DNA of 64,000 nt from Argopecten irradians (lineage: Eukaryota; Mollusca; Bivalvia; Pectinida; Pectinidae): NCBI RefSeq assembly GCF_041381155.1, contig NC_091144.1, positions 12,843,544 through 12,907,543 of the forward strand, in the 5' to 3' direction. Numbering within the stretch: the first letter of the stretch is position 1; each line of letters begins with the position of its first letter. Made by a program: the position numbers and the translations under genes. This document shows positions 61,201 through 64,000 of the stretch, in pieces. The notes below the pieces were generated by a model, which worked only from the letters and a program-made list of their open reading frames with translations, searched no databases and was not told where the DNA came from.

Positions 61201-61446
61201 TAGATGTGATCTCGAGAACACTGGTCAAGAGACCATCGGTGATTGTCTCCGACACTGTGTATCTGTCTCTGAACCGATTGTAGAAAGCCAAAGTTAGGCT
61301 CAAATCGTAGGCATATTCCCAGACAAAATAGGTTCTGGCGTGGCGAAAATACCAGGTGACATTTGCACCCTGTGGCGCTCGGCAAATCAAAGTTATATTT
61401 TGGAACTCTTTAAAGGTTTTAGTACTTGTTTCTAGAATATAAGACA
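43298..61446 (-). CDS. GRL101-like receptor: Ig, C-type lectin, LDLa, LRR, 7TM, kinase-like tail
   Basis: Nineteen exons from 61446 down to 43298 keep one open frame through every junction: 1,595 codons and stop, with the 5' end missing. Order: Ig-like domain; C-type lectin domain (WVDGSSLTFAQW); two canonical LDLa modules with CSDGSDE or CADGSDE, a slightly altered one (CWDQSDEE), then a weaker one; an unassigned cysteine-containing region; a degenerate and two further LDLa modules; about ten LRRs; a relaxin-receptor-like hinge; a rhodopsin-type 7TM with TIDRF and NPFLY; a Ser/Thr-rich linker; a kinase-like domain. LDLa-LRR-7TM is the plan of Lymnaea GRL101 and relaxin receptors, so this is a plasma-membrane, probably G-protein-coupled receptor. 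Ligand unknown. The kinase-like end lacks HRD, and canonical DFG is not visible. A split into two genes between the lectin and LDLa parts is possible but phases argue against it. Confidence 0.78.
43565..44509. mobile_element. 929-base DNA element with 290-base inverted repeats and 8-base duplication
   Basis: Element 43573-44501 begins CACAGGGACCTG and ends CAGGTCCCTGTG; TTAGTGTC flanks both sides (43565-43572, 44502-44509). Arms of about 290 bases share TCATCAAGCCATAACTTCGT and TATCCGTCAATGT. The 8-base duplication fits the hAT superfamily. The centre has ATGGCGGTGACGG but no transposase. It lies in the receptor's last intron. Confidence 0.8.
44591..44637 (+). repeat. Dispersed 55-base hairpin motif, copy 4
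   Basis: CCAGGGGTTACTATCACTGA, CGTCATATCTAACCATGGAC, TATCTCG. Confidence 0.65.
44821..45060 (-). CDS. Receptor exon 18: kinase-like helix E to catalytic-loop region
   Basis: Acceptor TTTTTCAG; 79 codons. FQIAYHIIRGLSFLHLRGII then HGNVSKECVFI align with helix E and the HRDLKxxN loop of protein kinases, but D, K and N are replaced. Donor CAG|GTGCGA at 44820 is preferred because it alone gives a plausible phase 1 join that keeps VFIGS; an earlier GTATTT does not fit. Confidence 0.75.
45856..45937 (-). CDS. Receptor exon 17: Ser/Thr-rich cytoplasmic linker
   Basis: Acceptor ATTTGCAG, donor GTAAAT; 27 codons, TMRSSTSYTSDRGSLLSSSK, potential phosphorylation or arrestin-binding segment. Confidence 0.78.
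46587..46726 (-). CDS. Receptor exon 16: TM7
   Basis: Acceptor ATTTCTAG, donor GTAAGA; DVYAWVMVLVLPINSAINPF, with NPFLY for NPxxY, then a basic IKRKR start of the cytoplasmic tail. Confidence 0.88.
47473..49269 (-). CDS. Receptor exon 15: LDLa, LRRs, hinge, TM1-TM6
   Basis: 598 codons without an intron. LDLa YKCRSTQQCVPFSQLCDGVR (about 49240-49170), LRR N-cap CPDNCKCRG, about ten LRRs from 48997 to 48308 (LRHLDLSFNNIETL, LKDLDLSSNLIEEVPAEVF), hinge with KMCCI and SISSC, then TM1 ILRICLWLIGVTAVLGNAF, TM2 with NLSMSDFLMG, TM3 ending LLITIDRFIAIVFPL, TM4, TM5 and TM6 (KSLFLVVATDFCCWFPIG). DRF replaces DRY. Donor GTTAGT. Confidence 0.93.
49852..49966 (-). CDS. Receptor exon 14: LDLa module
   Basis: FEC-PVNYAKCPGSFCLHQRFI, CDGRSHCPNQEDEFEC. 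Donor GTTTGT. Two acceptors two bases apart (TTGTAG and TTGTAGAG) each keep frame if exon 13 ends at A or AGT; the second pairs with the stronger donor. Confidence 0.8.
50330..50628 (-). CDS. Receptor exon 13: degenerate LDLa-like region
   Basis: Acceptor ATTGTAG, donor GTAAGT; 99 codons. CKNGMVYYQKDRCLMDFD and CRDLTHLQDC resemble the first half of an LDLa module but the SDE cluster is missing; CCHDS closes it. Confidence 0.72.
50855..51018 (-). CDS. Receptor exon 12: unassigned extracellular region
   Basis: Acceptor TTTTCAG, donor GTAAGG; 54 codons, C-KLTPSVQNTQIPTTPNT, SNWVAITKKDELP, ending PLICTE. Probably one fold with exon 11. Confidence 0.72.
51577..51934 (-). CDS. Receptor exon 11: unassigned extracellular region
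   Basis: Acceptor TATTAAAG, donor GTAAGT; 118 whole codons. Five cysteines, sequons NVN-C-T and NVS, YSGSPLISEAVWIDVRPFVV. No domain recognised; length and strand-like pattern suggest a beta-sandwich. Confidence 0.72.
52149..52441. mobile_element. TTAA-flanked MITE, copy 3
   Basis: 293 bases in the receptor intron between exons 10 and 11. Ends AGATGCTACATCGCTGACAA and GTCGGCGGTGGAGCATCT between TTAA tetramers; shares TACACCATTACCACCATT and TGGAATGAAGTAGTGGTTGC with the other two copies. Confidence 0.8.
52483..52707 (-). CDS. Receptor exon 10: weak LDLa module and linker
   Basis: Acceptor TCTTCCAG, donor GTATGA; 74 codons. YKCSTPDVIFPSARLCDRTL, DCVSGNDES is LDLa-like; it continues with CGSLLHNDASNITAVAVSLG of unknown fold. 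Confidence 0.78.
54176..54385 (+). mobile_element. tRNA-derived SINE, strongly decayed
   Basis: GGGTTACGAGTAGAAATCC, TTCTCAAGGTACTCC, CAGATATGGCACGCCC and TTAATTGGACATTAAAC keep the order of the SINE at 32535. In a receptor intron. Confidence 0.5.
54439..54567 (-). CDS. Receptor exon 9: LDLa module
   Basis: Acceptor TTGACCAG, donor GTCCGT; 42 codons. WQCNNLQCIASYDVCDGETE, CADGSDE, a canonical module. Confidence 0.85.
55168..55222. repeat. TA microsatellite
   Basis: Long TA runs with TTTA interruptions in a receptor intron. Confidence 0.85.
55301..55414 (-). CDS. Receptor exon 8: LDLa module
   Basis: Acceptor TTTCACAG, donor GTAAAT; 37 codons. FQCNCGGCVSASTVCDFYWD, CSDGSDENNC, a canonical module. 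Confidence 0.85.
55780..56120 (+). repeat. Dispersed repeat, copy 2
   Basis: Same ordered blocks as 41637-42085 in the same orientation, with several indels. Confidence 0.65.
56244..56387 (-). CDS. Receptor exon 7: LDLa module
   Basis: Acceptor GACAACAG, donor GTCAGT; 47 codons. FRCLVSGEYISSEFVCDTAS, DCWDQSDEEDC: the acidic cluster of the Ca2+ site is present. Confidence 0.82.
56560..56885. repeat. 65-base tandem repeat, five copies
   Basis: Unit: GTAAAGTGTCATTAAAGATA, TTCTATCTGTGGTAATTTGT, CAGACCGTATGTTTCTGTTA, CATCG. In the intron between receptor exons 6 and 7. Confidence 0.9.
57151..57330 (-). CDS. Receptor exon 6: end of lectin domain and linker
   Basis: Acceptor ATATTCAG, donor GTGTGT; 59 codons in the only open frame. 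GGRLSASECKRCLEE fits the C-terminal cysteines of a C-type lectin fold; VWQWVRTQEVACEWREQQH follows as linker. Confidence 0.68.
57647..57661 (-). CDS. Receptor exon 5: putative 15-base microexon
   Basis: Acceptor TTTATTCAG and strong donor GTGAGT around 15 bases. Using it gives YNCSFSKFDSV, restoring the expected lectin cysteine. The preceding intron would be only 63 bases, so the exon is uncertain. Confidence 0.35.
57725..57835 (-). CDS. Receptor exon 4: core of C-type lectin domain
   Basis: Acceptor TTTAACAG. Encodes LWKDLAWVDGSSLTFAQWYQ, the W-x-D-G-S signature. The donor (GTGTTC at 57724) is weak and was chosen by phase. Classical Ca2+-binding EPN/QPD and WND triplets are not evident. Confidence 0.68.
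58263..58408 (-). CDS. Receptor exon 3: N-terminal half of C-type lectin domain
   Basis: Acceptor CATCAG, donor GTAAGG; 48 codons with FGCIEFLHEDECANKNGSLA, VIHTSQKDKWIYDIA, matching the C...A...L-A-x-I start of the fold. Its acceptor and first 19 coding bases are copied in the minisatellite upstream. Confidence 0.78.
58389..58930. repeat. 49-base minisatellite copied from a splice acceptor junction
   Basis: About 12 copies of AAACTCGATACAGCCAAACC, TGATGATTGTACATTACATT, TGTAAAAAT. The first copy is the junction itself: its right part is the acceptor and its left part is the first coding bases of receptor exon 3. Copies decay with distance. Confidence 0.88.
58931..60837. other. Receptor intron sequence, nothing else recognised
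   Basis: Apart from the 34-base exon, AT-rich sequence without recognisable repeats or RNA genes. Confidence 0.5.
59703..59736 (-). CDS. Receptor exon 2: 34-base small exon
   Basis: Acceptor TGTTACAG, donor GTATGT. Encodes TCGDNGVQSE and completes phase 1 to phase 2, the only combination that joins the Ig exon to the lectin exon in frame. Confidence 0.62.
60838..61018 (-). mobile_element. tRNA-derived SINE of a second family
   Basis: On the - strand: GGTGGTGTAGTGGTTAAACC (A box), CCAGGGTTCGATCCCCGGCA (B box), then GGGTTTTCTCCGGGCACTCC and GGTTTCCTCCCACACTAAGA, a body shared by many metazoan SINEs. Better preserved than the first family, so probably younger. Confidence 0.8.
61117..61446 (-). 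CDS. Receptor exon 1 seen: Ig-like domain
   Basis: Acceptor CTTTTACAG, donor GTAAGT; 109 codons. Ig pattern: NITLICRAPQGANVTWYF (B-strand Cys and C-strand Trp) and GDRGWYSCVDV (F-strand YxC). NVT and NIT sequons mark it as extracellular. Preceded by no clear signal peptide, so at least one exon is missing upstream. Confidence 0.78.
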
Positions 61447-64000
61447 CTGTAAAAGAGGTGAAACGACAAATAAGAGCATGGTATACGGATAATACCGCAC
61501 GTATCATACGAGACAAAAATTTAAAAGTGCAAAATAATGTTTGAGAAAATTTTCTTGTCACGGTTATTTTGAACGAACTTAAGGATATGTTTTGTTAAGA
61601 TTTCAGTCTCGTTGAAATTTCATTTCAATATTGAGCAATGAGTATGTGTGCTTTAAAAAAAGTCTTAATTTGTAGCAAGATGTCATATGTCAAAACATTA
61701 GACTTCTATTGATTGTGGATTTTTATAAACAAATTTTAAGACATGACTAATTCGGCGGCCATTTTGAAATAGAGCATTTCTTACAATGTGTAGAGGATTG
61801 AAATTTCACATTTCGCACTTCCACATTTTCACTTAAATCACCGGTGTGACGACATGTTTTGCTATATCAAAGTCATTTTTGTTGTAAATCTTTTTACGAT
61901 TCACTGTGATGAAAATATTAAGCATTAGTACGAAAGTATAAGTTATTGGTCTTTTATTTTTACATTTTAAAGAGATAAAAGTAAATTTATTTTAGCAAAA
62001 AAATGCTGAAAAATAACAAATTTTGTAACGGGACAAAAAATCAAACACACTGACCCAGTATTTTTATGCTGGTTATAGAAACAGCAACTTTTATTTTCTG
62101 TTGAATTGCAAAATTGCAGAAAATGTGTTATTTCGGACTGAAGAAGACCCTATAGTGGCTGAATATATATTCCATAGAAATGATTTTGATTTTACTTTGA
62201 ATTTATTTTGGCCTTTTATTTCGGATTATTAATATACTAGCTTTATACAGTTTTTCCACATTATGAGCAGAAAATGTTAGTCATCAGAATTTTTTTCTGT
62301 GAGGCATCAAATCGGAAAAACAAGGTATTTTTATTTTCAAAATTTAGGGGTTGAACAACAAATAAAGCTATGCTGAGCAGAAAGAATGGGTTGACTGTGT
62401 GACATTTATATCTTATCAAAGGACACATTGGTTTTGTCAATTTTGCTAATATTCATATTTATGAGACAAGTAATTTGTTAATTATTGCTTTAATTTTTCA
62501 TGTGTATGGTCAAAACAGTGAAATGCCGGTAAAATCGCAATTTACAGCAACTAGCTATCTTCACAATAGCTGAAAATCAAGCACATCACCATATTATTTT
62601 AATTCCATTTTCAACCTTGGTATGAACGCCTATTTCAAAAAATCTAAACTGTATAAGAAAAACAAGTTAGTCTTCAGTTAAAATTTATTGTTCACCACAG
62701 CAGATCCTTAAGCATGTGTATTTGATGTTTTAAATTAGTAACATACGCTTACAATATAACAGGTAAAGTTTAGCAATGCCTTTCGTTCGGTTTCACATAG
62801 TCAAGCAATGCATTGTCTACGGGAAATTTAGGGTATGGGGATATATCAGTCCTAAAATGTTTGATACAAGTAGACTCCGTGCTGGGATAAGTACTTGTCA
62901 AGACAGACGTTCCTGATGCTAAGGACGCTTCATCTTTTGGACCATTTGAAGTTATTCTTTTATAATACGTTATTTCCGAAAGAATCTATCAGTATCTACA
63001 TATATGCCTTGCATTTACATTTAGGATAAAAAGGTGAAATCTAGTAAACCTTGAAATCTGTATCGATGTCATCTCAGAACAAGTGTTCTTAAACGAAATG
63101 GAAACAATATATTAGAAAATGATTAAAACTAGCTAAATGATGCGTACCTGTATTAGATGGCTTATCAATTTGTACATAGATGATGTTGATGTTAGAGCGG
63201 ACAAACATCAAAGGGATTACTATGATCAAACATCTACCCTAGCCTTTACATCAAACAATCGTCACCATGTGACCCGAACACATTAATCTACACGCCTGAC
63301 GTATTTCGCGTTAATGGCCACTCCCAATTCTGGTTTTATATCAGACAGTGATAGCCAATAGCATTCTATTGCATTCAATACAAGATCACTGATATAGGTC
63401 ACTCAGGAATTAAAATGATTTGATACCGTTGATGAAAAGACCTATGCTCCAAGAGCAACGATATTGAATGGTATTTATTTATTTCAGGTTTCGATATATA
63501 CATTTTATAAGATATATATGATCCTAAGTAAGTGTTTATTTCATATGAGCTTTTAGGAAACGAGCCTTAAAAGATTTTTTTTATTTACATTTAAATTAGA
63601 ACTCCGAGACGTTATTAAATAATATAAGAAAACAGAAACATATTTTCATAGTTTATATATCTGTATCTTAGCCCAGTCCACGGTGATTTAAATAATAATA
63701 GAACATTGGTAATGCGCATCTGTAACTTATTTTCGGGAAACTCTCAAATGAAAAGAAAGGATATGTATATTGTACAGGTTTTATCTTCACACGATTGAAA
63801 AACGTGTATTTGTACCTAATTGATATTATGTAGTTGGTTTATATCGTGTCAAAATATGTCAGTGTAATACAATGGTTCAAATACAATTCTGTTTGGAAAG
63901 ATAGTGAATATGTGACAACCATTACACATACCAGGAACTGCTGAAGAAAGAGAATGTTTATGGAAAGAGAATGAGATCGAAGGAAAACAAGCCTTTTCAA
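61447..64000. other. Receptor upstream region, one weak candidate exon
   Basis: AT-rich. 63208-63148 (- strand) opens MFVRSNINIIYVQIDKPSNT and ends with donor GTACGC at phase 1, joining in frame to the Ig exon, but it has no signal-peptide core. 62117-62160 repeats a motif seen at 35083-35126. Nothing else recognised. Confidence 0.35.

Overview
The window is animal genomic DNA: AT-rich, with spliced genes, tRNA-derived SINEs, truncated non-LTR retrotransposons, palindromic MITEs and many minisatellites. The gene content (a GRL101-type LDLa/LRR receptor, a TSPAN33-like tetraspanin, a FEM1 protein) and the repeat families point to a lophotrochozoan, most likely a bivalve mollusc. That assignment is inference; no ribosomal or mitochondrial marker is present.

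Layout. (1) 1-9.4 kb, + strand: the 3' six coding exons of a TSPAN33-like tetraspanin. Its introns carry two antisense non-LTR retrotransposon fragments. (2) 9.4-16.1 kb: no gene; a third retrotransposon fragment with a nested TTAA-flanked MITE, and a palindrome/minisatellite complex. (3) 16.1-18.4 kb, - strand: a complete two-exon FEM1A/C-like protein (about 633 aa), possibly with a 5' exon at 26.65 kb. (4) 18.4-26.6 kb: repeats, including two tandem-repeat-bearing mobile elements. (5) 26.6-30.1 kb: a promoter-like segment and an unrecognised small + strand gene whose first intron is almost filled by a 2-kb element. (6) 30.1-43 kb: no confident gene; SINEs, a 3.5-kb structure with long minisatellite inverted repeats, a 30-base G tract, another tandem-repeat element inside an inverted duplication, and a promoter-like duplication at 34.3 kb. 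(7) 43.3-61.4 kb and perhaps to 63.2 kb, - strand: one large receptor gene, reconstructed here as 19 phase-compatible exons (1,595 codons plus stop). The order is Ig-like, C-type lectin, several LDL-receptor class A modules interrupted by an unassigned region, leucine-rich repeats, rhodopsin-type 7TM, and a C-terminal kinase-like domain lacking the usual catalytic residues.

The best candidate for something new is that receptor: a multi-module ligand-binding ectodomain on a 7TM core with a pseudokinase tail. Its last exon has seeded a minisatellite containing CRE sites, and the acceptor of one lectin exon has been amplified about 12 times. The three main genes belong to different processes (membrane scaffolding, ubiquitin ligation, G-protein signalling), and nothing suggests a shared pathway.

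Limits: exon ends come from splice consensus, phase and family resemblance read by eye. No alignment, transcript or database search was available. Repeat boundaries without target-site duplications are approximate.
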